Assembly (NCBI RefSeq): GCF_036014215.1 | Contig: NZ_CP107921.1 | Coordinates: forward strand, 3,273,001-3,337,000 | Reading direction: 5' to 3' | DNA length: 64,000 nt | Origin: Streptomyces sp. NBC_00440 | Lineage (GTDB): Bacteria; Actinomycetota; Actinomycetes; Streptomycetales; Streptomycetaceae | In this document: positions 52,450-61,070 of the stretch, one piece after another | How the letters are laid out: each line of letters begins with the position of its first letter | Position numbering within the stretch: the first letter of the stretch is position 1 | Made by a program: the position numbers and the translations under genes | The notes under the pieces: generated by a model | What the model saw: the letters and a program-made list of their open reading frames with translations, nothing else | Database searches by the model: none | What the model was told of the DNA's origin: nothing

Positions 52450-53253
52450 CTACCCCAGCAGATCGATGAGCCGTTCACGGACGTTGTCCCTGCGCGCTTC
52501 CGGGTGCGGCACCAGCTTCTCCCGGTCGGCGGGGTCCCGGGCGAGGGCGTGCAGCCGTCCGCCGCTGCGGGCCAGCACCAGATCCCTGCTGGTGCCCGCG
52601 GTCTCGGCCGATCCTTCTGCCGTGTAGTCGGTGACGGTGATCAGCGCGGAGCGCTCCGAAGCGGCGAGCACGGCCTCGGGGTCCGCTGTCTCGTCGGGGT
52701 CCGCCGACGAGCCTCGCGGCAGCCACTCGGTGAGCATGTTCAGGGCCTCGTCGAGCTTGTACAGGCCCAGCTGGTGGACGCCGAGCGCGTCGATGTGGAC
52801 CATGAGACAGATCCGCTCGGGCTGGGGGAGCAACAGGATCCGCCAGGGCTCACCCGGGCCCGACCCGGTCGTACGGGCATCGAGTACCTTGCGGGCCCTC
52901 TGCTGGAACGCCACGGCGATGCCCAGGTCTCCCTGCACCTGGACCTGCTCGCCCGTATCCCCCGCCAGCAGCAGTTGGCGTGCCGCCAGCGAGCGGACGG
53001 CCTCGGCGATCACGTCGTCCGACGGCCTGGCCTCCAGGAAGTCCACGATCGCGTCCACGGCGGTGAGCTCCGCGATGGTGTACGCACCGAGCAGTACCGG
53101 TCCCGTGTTCACCAGGTTCACCACGGCCGACACCAGCCCCGAGGGGACGGACGCCTCCCCCGTCTCCGACGCTGTGTCCGACCCTGTGTCCGATCCGTCC
53201 GACCCCGCGGCCGACGGCGTCGGAGGGGGAACATCGCGCTGCTCGTCGCTCAT
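52450..53253 (-). CDS. Hypothetical protein, unknown function
   Basis: A 267-residue acidic protein. The N-terminal 45 residues are Ser/Asp/Thr-rich (GSDGSDTGSDTASETGE). The rest is alpha/beta: VVNLVNTGPVLLGAYTIAEL, WRILLLPQPERICLMVHIDA and HQLGLYKLDEALNMLTEWLP. No catalytic motif is recognised. ATG 53253 overlaps the stop of the preceding gene (ATGA), so the two are coupled. Confidence 0.6.
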   Translation of the reverse strand: MSDEQRDVPPPTPSAAGSDGSDTGSDTASETGEASVPSGLVSAVVNLVNTGPVLLGAYTIAELTAVDAIVDFLEARPSDDVIAEAVRSLAARQLLLAGDTGEQVQVQGDLGIAVAFQQRARKVLDARTTGSGPGEPWRILLLPQPERICLMVHIDALGVHQLGLYKLDEALNMLTEWLPRGSSADPDETADPEAVLAASERSALITVTDYTAEGSAETAGTSRDLVLARSGGRLHALARDPADREKLVPHPEARRDNVRERLIDLLG

Positions 53254-54161
53254 GACGGCCTTCCCGGCTGCAGAATGTCCACCGCAGGCGGCACACGGCT
53301 CTCCCGGAGAACCGCGGCGGCGCTGCGTGAGAGGGTCTCGGTCACCCATACCCCGGAGCTGCCGAACAGCCCACGGCCCGCCCTGCCGGACAGCGACTGT
53401 CCCAGCTCGCCGGCCAGGTCCTGCCGGTCCGGGGGCGGGAACCTGGCCGCCAGGTCGGCGGAGACGGCAGTGACGTCGTCGGCTTCCTCGATCCGGCGCA
53501 GTGCCTGGGTCAGCAACCGCGCGACCGGAGGCGTCAGGGACGTCGGCACGGCGAGGAACGGCGCCAGATACATCGGGCGCCGCTCGGTCATCCGGGACAG
53601 GCCCCAGGGCCCGACATTGCTGCGCGTGATCCGGTAGACCACGTAGTCCATGAGGTGGCGAAGGTCGCTCACGCTGGGCAGCTTCCGCCCGCCGAACGCG
53701 GCCGGTGTCTTCTCCAGCTGCACCCAGGTGCCCTGCGCGGTGCGCCCGTGCAGCTTCTCCCGCACCACGTCCCCGCGCATTCCGATGTCGGGATAGAGCG
53801 TCTTGTCGATGTCACGGTGGTGGCTGGACAGCCGCTCGTGGCTGACCTTGGCGAACCGCCAGTCCTCGTACAACTGCGGGTCGTCGACCAGCACATGGCC
53901 ACCGCACAGCACGTCGTGCAGCTGGGGCACCTGCAGTCCGTGGCGCTCCAGATCCGACAGGATCGTCGCCTCCTCCGGGCTGAGCCGGCGGGCGGCCGCG
54001 ACCAGGCCCTTCCGGTACGCCCCTGCCCGCGCCGTGATCTCGATCATCAGCCGGACCCGGGTACGAATCTCCTCGGCCCGCCGGTCGCGCGCACTGTCCG
54101 AAGCCGCCCCGCCGGGGCGCCTCAGGTGCGTGACCGCTGCCAATGAGTGCTTTCGCTCCAC
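53250..54161 (-). CDS. Hypothetical protein, unknown function
   Basis: A 303-residue protein. A helical first third is followed by a conserved-looking centre: HHRDIDKTLYPDIGMRGDVV, REKLHGRTAQGTWVQLEKTP and LMDYVVYRITRSNVGPWGLS. I have an unverified impression that this centre occurs in large, possibly secreted Streptomyces proteins, perhaps toxin-like, but I cannot name a family. GTG 54161 is the first start. Coupled to the following gene. Confidence 0.6.
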   Translation of the reverse strand: MERKHSLAAVTHLRRPGGAASDSARDRRAEEIRTRVRLMIEITARAGAYRKGLVAAARRLSPEEATILSDLERHGLQVPQLHDVLCGGHVLVDDPQLYEDWRFAKVSHERLSSHHRDIDKTLYPDIGMRGDVVREKLHGRTAQGTWVQLEKTPAAFGGRKLPSVSDLRHLMDYVVYRITRSNVGPWGLSRMTERRPMYLAPFLAVPTSLTPPVARLLTQALRRIEEADDVTAVSADLAARFPPPDRQDLAGELGQSLSGRAGRGLFGSSGVWVTETLSRSAAAVLRESRVPPAVDILQPGRPS

Positions 54162-54198
54162 CTTGCCAGTACAGCACGGCAGGCCCTTGCACGCACCG

Positions 54199-54337
54199 GC
54201 TCAGCGGAGCCCAGCGCGCACGCGGGCTCAGCGGATCCCCGCGCGTACCTCAGCTCAGCAGTTCCCCGCACATACGCCCGGCTCAGCAGTTCCCCGCACA
54301 TACGCCCGGCTCAGCGGATCCCCGCATATACGCCCGG
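54199..54337. repeat. 28-bp tandem repeat, about five copies
   Basis: The unit is GCTCAGCAGTTCCCCGCACA followed by TACGCCCG. Copies 3 and 4 are identical, copies 1, 2 and 5 diverge (GCTCAGCGGATCCCCG...). The array spans the gap after the zinc-ribbon gene and runs into its last codons. Confidence 0.8.
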
Positions 54338-54517
54338 CCCGTTCGGTGCGACGGCCCGGTACCTCGCCCTGTGGTCGTTCGTGGGTTCCCACACCTGTCG
54401 GCATCCTGTGCAGTACCAGCGCCATCCGTCCGGGACCTTCGGCCCGGTGGTGCTGGTGTCCTTCCACAGCGGACGGGGGTCACGGCAGTGGGGGCATTGC
54501 GGCGGTGTCAGCACCAT
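54311..54517 (-). CDS. Small zinc-ribbon protein
   Basis: A 68-residue protein with two Cys pairs, QCPHCRDPRPLW and WYCTGCRQVWEP, a zinc-ribbon layout. ATG 54517 has GAGGAG eight bases upstream. The 3' end is formed by the adjacent tandem repeat, so the C-terminus (GPGVYAGIR) may have changed recently. Function unknown. Confidence 0.6.
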   Translation of the reverse strand: MVLTPPQCPHCRDPRPLWKDTSTTGPKVPDGWRWYCTGCRQVWEPTNDHRARYRAVAPNGPGVYAGIR

Positions 54518-54539
54518 GGGTCACTCCTCGGCTCACCCC

Positions 54540-55925
54540 TCAGCCTTGTGCCCCGGGCGTGGTGCGTCCTGCGGACTCACTGGTGCCACCCGTACGGGCT
54601 ACGGCGACCCCTTGCGTCCGCAGGTGGGAGCTGTGCCGCAGGAATGAGTACGTCTTGGTTCCGGCCTGCAGGAGGTTCGCAGCCGCAAGCGCCGCCCAGA
54701 GGCCCGTCAGACCGTACGTATCGGCCACCGGGACCGCCAGAGCGGCAAGTACCCCGAACCACACCACCGTTGACACGAGACTCGGGCCCGTTCGCCTGAG
54801 TCCGACCAGGGCGAAGCCCGCCACCGCCTGCAGTGCGTCCGCGACCACCACCGCGAGGACCAGAGGCAGCAGTCTCATCACCTGGTGGCTGAGCGAGTCG
54901 TCCGTCGTGAACAGGCCCACCACCGGGCCCCGCAGCGCCAGCAGCACCGCCCCCAGCACGGTGACCGCACTCAGGGCCACCCTGACCCCCGCCCCCACAC
55001 TGCGGCGGATCCTCCTGAGGTCACGCTTGGACGCGTAGTCGGCGATCAGCGGGACCGTGGACTGGCCGACCGCGACCGCCGCGGTGAAGATGACGTTCAC
55101 CAGCGACTCCGAGACGCCGTGCACGGCTGCCGCGTCCGTACTGATCCGGGCCGCCGCGAACGTCAGCATGCCCAGCACCGAGAACTTCACCAGGACCGTC
55201 CCGCCGAGCGGGATGCCCACCGCGGCCAGCCGCAGCACACGCCGCGGGTCGGGCCGGCCGGGGCGCAGCGGCCGTCCCGCCAGTACCGTGCGCCGCCGCA
55301 GGGCCAGTTGGTTGAGGCCGGTGCTGATCAGACTGGAGGCGAGCATGGCCACGCCCGCGCCGGTCAGTCCATGGCTCGGGAGCGGCCCCGGGCCGCCGAC
55401 CAGCAGGATCGACAGCGTGACGGATACGGCGGTGCCCACCAGACCGGAACGCATCACCTGCGCGGAGCGGCCCAGCGCGACCAGGACCGATGTCGCCGAT
55501 CCGCCGACGGCTATCAGCAGCACACTGGCCGCCAGCAGCCAGGGCAGCAGCCCCAGTTGGTGGAGCACGGCAGGCTGTACGCCCCAGAGTCCGCCGATGA
55601 GCGGGACCGCGGCGACCACGGCCGCGCACACCCCGCCCACCGCGAACGCCAGCCACATCCCGCTCCGTACGAGCGGCAGCAGTTCGTCCGGATTCTCACG
55701 GTGGGGCGTGATGAACGGCATCACCCCGCGCAGCGCGCCGGCCACGGTGGCGGTGGCCGGCCCGAAAACCGCCACGGCCACCGCGAAGGCGGCCAGTGAG
55801 GCGGTCGCGTGCCGGCCCAGCAGCACCGTGTCGACGAGCGAACCCGCCGACGCGGCCAGGGTGGTGACGTAGAGCGGGGCTGCGGTCCTCGCGATGGTCA
55901 TGAACGCGCTGCGGTCGTGGCTCAC
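54540..55925 (-). CDS. MATE-family multidrug exporter
   Basis: A 461-residue transporter with 12 hydrophobic segments arranged as two similar halves, as in MATE proteins. Visible pieces: LYVTTLAASAGSLVDTVLLG in helix 1, LRGVMPFITPHREN, and the second-half start LRLAAVGIPLGGTVLVKFSV with GQSTVPLIADYASKR. Start GTG 55925 (VSHDRSAFMT) was chosen; GTG 55943 and ATG 55901 are alternatives. Substrate unknown. Confidence 0.85.
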   Translation of the reverse strand: MSHDRSAFMTIARTAAPLYVTTLAASAGSLVDTVLLGRHATASLAAFAVAVAVFGPATATVAGALRGVMPFITPHRENPDELLPLVRSGMWLAFAVGGVCAAVVAAVPLIGGLWGVQPAVLHQLGLLPWLLAASVLLIAVGGSATSVLVALGRSAQVMRSGLVGTAVSVTLSILLVGGPGPLPSHGLTGAGVAMLASSLISTGLNQLALRRRTVLAGRPLRPGRPDPRRVLRLAAVGIPLGGTVLVKFSVLGMLTFAAARISTDAAAVHGVSESLVNVIFTAAVAVGQSTVPLIADYASKRDLRRIRRSVGAGVRVALSAVTVLGAVLLALRGPVVGLFTTDDSLSHQVMRLLPLVLAVVVADALQAVAGFALVGLRRTGPSLVSTVVWFGVLAALAVPVADTYGLTGLWAALAAANLLQAGTKTYSFLRHSSHLRTQGVAVARTGGTSESAGRTTPGAQG

Positions 55926-56027
55926 ATACGGGGATCCTGCCACTCAACACGGCACCGGGTGGCGGAACTTCGCCTCCGGCCTGCCCACCGCGCCGGTCGA
56001 CAGCGCCCGCACACCACCACTGCGCGC

Positions 56028-57092
56028 TCACCCCACAACTGCGTCCTCGTTCGCATCCGCACTCATGCCTGTCCCCTCATCCGCCCGCGCACCCGCTCCC
56101 GCACGCGCGCCGGCCCCCGGCCGCGCAGCCCCGCCGGCCGACCCCGCCGCCTCCCTGATCGCCTTCACCGCGCGGGTGATCCGCTCCGGGGACTTCCGCA
56201 CCGTGCGGCTGAACTCCACGTGCAGGAAGGGGAGTCCGGCGTCGGCCGCGGCGCGCCCCTGGACGTTCGTACGGCCTTCGAGTGAGCAGCGGCGCACCCA
56301 GACCCGGCAGACGTCGAAGCCCTGCCGGGACAGCGCTGCCGCCAGGCCTTCGCCCCAGGTGCGGCCGTGGTCGCCCCGGCCGGTGGAGACGATCACGTCG
56401 TAGTCGGGCTCGGTGGAGTCGGCGAAGCCGTGCACCTGGATGCCCGGCAGCCGGCGGGCGATCAGTTCGGCGCAGACCGCGTGGAAGACCGTGTCCCGGC
56501 GGTGGGCCACATCCGCCGCGCCGTCCTTGCCCGCCCTGCGGTTGGCGCCCGCCAGCACCAGCACCCCACCGGGTGTGGCGCGCCACGCCCCCACCCCCAG
56601 TTTCTCGCTGTCGGCATCGGCGACCGGGTGCGGAACCTGCACGGACCACTTCGCCACGGGCCGCCCGGCCTGCGGCAGGTCCACGTACACCCGGCCCCAT
56701 CCCCGGGTGGACTCCCGTGCCCGGTCCGCGAATTCGGCGAAGGGGCGGCCGGTGGCCGTGTCGGTGAAAGCGGAGACGCCGAAGTCGACCTCGGCCAGGC
56801 GCCTCCCGGCCTCCGCGCGGCGTCCGTCCAGATACAGGCCGACGCCGTCGGCGACCGCACGGCGCTCCAGGGCGGTGGGCGGGCGGAAGGCGCTGCGGCG
56901 GATCGTCTGCCGGGTGAAGTCATCGATCCGCGCGGCGAGGTCGACCTGCTCGCGCGGGCGGGCACGCTGCGGCCGGTCCTTGGCGGAACCGCCTCCTCCG
57001 TTGGACGTGACGAGCACCACACCCACCGCCACCAACGCTGTGACCAGCGATATTGCAAAGATCACTTTTTTACCGGCCCAAGGACTCGTCAT
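56028..57092 (-). CDS. Membrane-anchored hypothetical protein
   Basis: A 354-residue protein with one N-terminal transmembrane segment (VIFAISLVTALVAVGVVLVT) and a large extracytoplasmic part. Visible patterns are GWGRVYVDLPQAGRPVAKWS, GVLVLAGANRRAGKDGAADV, DVIVSTGRGDHGRTWGEGLA and GLPFLHVEFSRTVRKS; the last two suggest a hydrolase fold related to amidases, not proven. It is divergent from the CapA gene with only 20 bases between, so both may belong to the polyglutamate locus. The C-terminus is Gly/Ala-rich. Confidence 0.65.
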   Translation of the reverse strand: MTSPWAGKKVIFAISLVTALVAVGVVLVTSNGGGGSAKDRPQRARPREQVDLAARIDDFTRQTIRRSAFRPPTALERRAVADGVGLYLDGRRAEAGRRLAEVDFGVSAFTDTATGRPFAEFADRARESTRGWGRVYVDLPQAGRPVAKWSVQVPHPVADADSEKLGVGAWRATPGGVLVLAGANRRAGKDGAADVAHRRDTVFHAVCAELIARRLPGIQVHGFADSTEPDYDVIVSTGRGDHGRTWGEGLAAALSRQGFDVCRVWVRRCSLEGRTNVQGRAAADAGLPFLHVEFSRTVRKSPERITRAVKAIREAAGSAGGAARPGAGARAGAGARADEGTGMSADANEDAVVG

Positions 57093-57112
57093 ATTGAAGT
57101 AAAAATACACGG

Positions 57113-58345
57113 GTGACACGACACCCTTACGCCTCCTTCACAACCCGCGCCGCAGCGACGGCTCTCCTCGCACTGGCCGCGGTGGGGTGCTCGCTCCTGA
57201 ACGGCGGCGACGGTTCGGACGCGTCGGGGACATCGGGCCACGGCGCATCGGGCAAGGGCGGCGGGCAGTCGTTCTCCGTGGCCGCTGCGGGTGACATCCT
57301 CATCCATCCGCCGCTCATCGAGCAGGCCCGCAAGGACGCCAGGGCCGAAGGCAAGCAGGGGCTCGACTTCTACCGGCTGATGGCCGGGGTGCAACCCGTC
57401 ATCTCCCGGGCCGATCTGGCGATCTGCCACTTCGAGCCGGTGGTGGGCGAGCCCAACGGCCCCTTCCGCAGCTTCCCGGACTTCCTGGTGCCTCCGCAGA
57501 TCACCACCGCGGTCAAGCAGATCGGCTACGACACCTGCTCCACCGCGTCGAACCACACCCTCGACCACGGCGCGCCCGGCGTGAAGCGCACGCTCGACGC
57601 ACTCGACAAGGCCGGGCTCAAGCACACCGGTTCGGCCCGCAGCAGTGCGGAGGCCGACCGGCCGCTGATCATGGACGTGAAGGGCGTCAAGGTCGCACAG
57701 ATCTCTTACGCCTTCGGGTTCAACGGGCGCGACGTCCCGGCGGACAAGCCCTGGCTCGCCAACCTGACGGCCTTCGACCGGATCAAGAAGGCCGAGCTGC
57801 GCGCCCGTGAAGCCGGCGCCGATGTGGTGATCCTCAGCATCCACTGGGGCCGCGAGCATCACCCCGAGCCGAGTTCGGGGCAGATCGGCCTGGCCCGCCG
57901 GATCGCCCGTGAGACCGGCATCGATCTGGTCATCGGCCATCACGCCCATGTCGTCCAGCCGATGGAGAAGGTCGACGGGACCTGGATCGCGTACGGGCTC
58001 GGCAATCAGGTCGCACGGCACGAGGTGCCGTCCGGGCTGACCGAGGAGGGCGTCATCGGCTGGTTCGACTTCCAGAAGCGGGGCGGCAAGTGGGAGGTCC
58101 GGGCACGGTACGTACCGACGCTCGTCTCCATCCCGCCCGAGTCCGACGCGGCGAATCCGCCGGCCGCCGACGCGGTGCAGGACCACCGGCTCATCGATGT
58201 GGCGGCGGCGCTGCGTGACAGCGGGAAGCTGACCGCGGAGGAAAAGGCCCGCTACCGGCTGGCGTTCGAGCGCACCGAGGGCACGATGCTGAACCGCGGC
58301 GCGGCGCAGGACGGGCTGAAGCCGCTGGAGAGTCTGCCCGGCTGA
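57113..58345 (+). CDS. CapA-family poly-gamma-glutamate lipoprotein
   Basis: A 410-residue lipoprotein: signal ATALLALAAVGCSLL with predicted lipidated Cys26, then a metallophosphatase-like CapA domain. Motifs: SVAAAGDILIHPPL (metal Asp), CHFEPVVGEP, TASNHTLDHG (Asn-His), ILSIHWGREH and IGHHAHVVQPME. CapA/PgsA proteins take part in poly-gamma-glutamate export or anchoring, and pgsB and pgsC lie downstream. It is separated from them by a 2.3-kb membrane-protein gene. Confidence 0.88.
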   Translation: MTRHPYASFTTRAAATALLALAAVGCSLLNGGDGSDASGTSGHGASGKGGGQSFSVAAAGDILIHPPLIEQARKDARAEGKQGLDFYRLMAGVQPVISRADLAICHFEPVVGEPNGPFRSFPDFLVPPQITTAVKQIGYDTCSTASNHTLDHGAPGVKRTLDALDKAGLKHTGSARSSAEADRPLIMDVKGVKVAQISYAFGFNGRDVPADKPWLANLTAFDRIKKAELRAREAGADVVILSIHWGREHHPEPSSGQIGLARRIARETGIDLVIGHHAHVVQPMEKVDGTWIAYGLGNQVARHEVPSGLTEEGVIGWFDFQKRGGKWEVRARYVPTLVSIPPESDAANPPAADAVQDHRLIDVAAALRDSGKLTAEEKARYRLAFERTEGTMLNRGAAQDGLKPLESLPG

Positions 58346-58739
58346 CCTGCGGTGCGGTCCGGGCGGCAGCGGCCGGCCGGTGAACGGGCGGGGGCGCCCG
58401 GGAGACGTCGCGGTTACCGGAGAGACACCCCCGGATGTCTGCCGGGTGGACCGGCACGGCGGAGGCTGTGAGCCAGCTGTGTGCGCTGAGTCACACCCGC
58501 CACTTTCCTTACAACCGTTCTCAATTCGAACGTGTCATGCATTTTCGCGACCGCGTTCCGATCACTCACCGTTTCGACACTCATCGTTCCGACACACACA
58601 GTTCCGACCCGGACAGTCCGGCCCGCACAGTTCCGACGGCACGGCCCGCGCCATCCGGTCCACCCCGCCCCACCCCGCCCTGCCCGCCCCAGAAGTCCCG
58701 GAAGAACTCCCGGGAAGAAGTCCCAGAAAGGGAACGCTC
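58346..58739 (+). other. Leader/promoter region with short repeats, no gene
   Basis: The 394 bases between capA and the membrane-protein gene hold an AT-richer stretch near 58500-58550 that may be a promoter, then four or five copies of a CGTTCCGACAC/CAGTTCCGACCC unit at about 58569-58640. No coding frame is convincing. Confidence 0.45.
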
Positions 58740-61064
58740 ATGGCCGCCACGCCTGCGAAGCGGCGACACAAGGTCCGCCGCCGGGCCGACATGTCGCTGC
58801 TGGGTGGCATACGACCGCCCATCGCGGTCCTCTCGGTCCTGCTGCTCTCCCTGGCCGGGATCACGGCCCTCAACCTCGGGCGTACGGTGCAGGACCCCGT
58901 CCCCAAGGCGGTGCTGACCTCGCAGCAGCAGTTCGCCGAGGACGGCGCCATCGCGCTGCGCGCCTCGATCGACGAGAGCTTCACCGACCTGGGCCGGACC
59001 GCGAACCTCTTCAACGCCGGAGCGCCCGCGTCGCCCGACGCCGTGCTCGACAAGGTCAGCAGCGTCTACCAGAAGTGGACCGGCACGGCCGTCGTCCAGA
59101 TCTCCTCCGGCAAACTGCTGGCGGCCCGCGGCGAGAACGTCCCCCTCACCGCCGTCGACACCACCAAACTCCGCGCCAAGGACGGGCTCAGCCCGCGCAT
59201 GGTGCGGCTCGCCAACGGCGAGACCCGGCTGCTCTCCTTCGCCGTGCTGTCATGGCCCGGCACCCCGCAGCAACTCCTGGTCGCCTCCAGCAATCTGCGC
59301 TTCCCCGGCATCAGCCTGGGCCAGTTCCGTTCCATCGCCGTCATCGACGACGAAGCGGAGATCCTCTCCAGCGACGGCATCCCCGAGCCCGAGCAGGTCC
59401 GCACCGCCACCCAGCGCGCCGACGCCAAACGGGCCGAAAAGCAGCTCAAGAGCTTCGCGAAGACAGCCGCGGTGAAGGTGCGCCGGAACCCCATCTCGGC
59501 CAGGGAGCCCGGCTCGGGCGGGTTCCCCGGTGTCAGCGGGAGCCTGGTGGGCGCCGTCCACACGGGCGACCGGAGCATCGCCGGATACGCCTCGCTCGCC
59601 GGGCCGCAGCCCGGTGAGCCGACCATCGCCACCGGTCTCGGCCTCAGCGTCGTGGCCATGGTCCCGGTCTCGGAGAACCCCACCGCCGTCGCCGGACCGC
59701 TCTTCGGCCTGATCGCGGCCGGGGCGCTGGTCGTCATCGGGGCCCTCGCCGTCGCGCTGCTGCTCGGCACCGTCCAACGCCCGCTGCTCCGGCTCTTCCT
59801 GGAGAGCCGCAGGCTGACCCGCGGCGACCTGACCCGCCCGGTCAGCTCCCCCGCGTACGGGGAGGCCGCCAGGATCGGACGCGCCCTTGAGCGGCTGCGC
59901 CGGCAGCTGCTCGGCGAACCCGCGGGGGCGGCCGCTCCCCAGCGGCGCGGCAGGTTCGCGCGCACCGGCGGATTCGGCAGCCGCGGGCTCGTCCTGGTCT
60001 GCGGCGCGCTGCTGCTCGTCTGGTGCGCGCCGATGCTGCTGCTCCTCAACCGCGCCGACGACACCGCCGTCGTACCGCAGCAGCTCGTCAACGACCAGCG
60101 TGAGCGCACCGACACCCTCACCGACCGGGTGCGCCGCGCCCTCAACGAGGGCCAGGCCGACCTGCTCTCGGTGGCCACGCTGATCGGCAGCGACACCTCG
60201 CCCGCCGATATGCACACCGTCCTGGAGCGCACCCGCCTGGAGCACGACCGCTACCAGTCGCTGTACGTCGTCGACCCGTCGGGGAAGGTCGTCGCCCACG
60301 CGGGCGACACCCCCCACCAGCCGGTGAGCCGCGCCAAGGCCGGCCATTCGATCCGGGTGCTCAACCACTCGGGCAAGAAGCCGCTCATCGTCGGGTATGC
60401 CGGGATCCCCAGCCGCAGCGGCTCCACCGTGATCGGGGAGTTCCGGATCGAGTTCCTGAACGCGCTGCTCAAGCGGCCCGGGCTCGGCGAGGTCCGGGTC
60501 GTGGACGCCGACCAGCGGGTCATCGGCGGCAACACCGGTTACCGGGCCTTCCACCGGCTCCCGAACGAACGCCTCAGGACCCTCGTCGCGGGGACCAACC
60601 AGCAGACCGGCATCAGCCCGCACCCCAGCGGCATCCTCTACCGCGACGGCGGCTCCGTGCAGATCGCGGCAGCCGCGCCCTTCGTCGGCGGCGGAGCGGC
60701 GAAGACCCTCGGCTGGACCGTGGTCAGCGAGCAGCCCGCACGCTCCCTGGCCATCCCCGAGTACCGCAGACAGAACCTCACCGTGCTCGGCGGGCTGCTC
60801 GGGATGGCCGCCGTCGCCGCCTGCCTCGGCTGGCTGCACATCGTCGTCGTACGCCCGCTGCGGGCACTCGCCGACCAGGCCGAGGCGCTCGCCGGCGGAG
60901 ACCGCCGCACCGTCCTGTACCCGCGCCACCACGACGAGGTCGGCGCCGTCACCCGCTCTCTGGAGCTCGTACGCCAGCAGCTCCCGGCGCAGCCGAAGCG
61001 CGACACCGCGCCCACCGCGCCGAGCGCACCCGCGGCGCCCGCGACCCACGCCGAAAGGACCTGA
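58740..61064 (+). CDS. Doubled Cache/HAMP-like membrane protein
   Basis: A 774-residue protein with two similar modules. Each has a transmembrane helix, an extracytoplasmic sensor-like domain of about 230-280 residues, a second helix and a HAMP-like linker (RPLLRLFLESRRLTRGDLTR at about 365; RPLRALADQAEALAGGDRRT near 720). No kinase, phosphatase or methyl-accepting domain follows. It is six bases before pgsB, so it probably serves polymer synthesis or export, perhaps as a sensor or scaffold. ATG 58740 has AAAGGGAA upstream. Confidence 0.75.
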   Translation: MAATPAKRRHKVRRRADMSLLGGIRPPIAVLSVLLLSLAGITALNLGRTVQDPVPKAVLTSQQQFAEDGAIALRASIDESFTDLGRTANLFNAGAPASPDAVLDKVSSVYQKWTGTAVVQISSGKLLAARGENVPLTAVDTTKLRAKDGLSPRMVRLANGETRLLSFAVLSWPGTPQQLLVASSNLRFPGISLGQFRSIAVIDDEAEILSSDGIPEPEQVRTATQRADAKRAEKQLKSFAKTAAVKVRRNPISAREPGSGGFPGVSGSLVGAVHTGDRSIAGYASLAGPQPGEPTIATGLGLSVVAMVPVSENPTAVAGPLFGLIAAGALVVIGALAVALLLGTVQRPLLRLFLESRRLTRGDLTRPVSSPAYGEAARIGRALERLRRQLLGEPAGAAAPQRRGRFARTGGFGSRGLVLVCGALLLVWCAPMLLLLNRADDTAVVPQQLVNDQRERTDTLTDRVRRALNEGQADLLSVATLIGSDTSPADMHTVLERTRLEHDRYQSLYVVDPSGKVVAHAGDTPHQPVSRAKAGHSIRVLNHSGKKPLIVGYAGIPSRSGSTVIGEFRIEFLNALLKRPGLGEVRVVDADQRVIGGNTGYRAFHRLPNERLRTLVAGTNQQTGISPHPSGILYRDGGSVQIAAAAPFVGGGAAKTLGWTVVSEQPARSLAIPEYRRQNLTVLGGLLGMAAVAACLGWLHIVVVRPLRALADQAEALAGGDRRTVLYPRHHDEVGAVTRSLELVRQQLPAQPKRDTAPTAPSAPAAPATHAERT

Positions 61065-61070
61065 CCGGAC

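Noticed and set aside
54255..54483. Two other minus-strand frames with repeated AEPGVCAGNC sequence
   Set aside because: They are translations of the 28-bp tandem repeat; the third frame carries the zinc-ribbon motif and a good ribosome-binding site.
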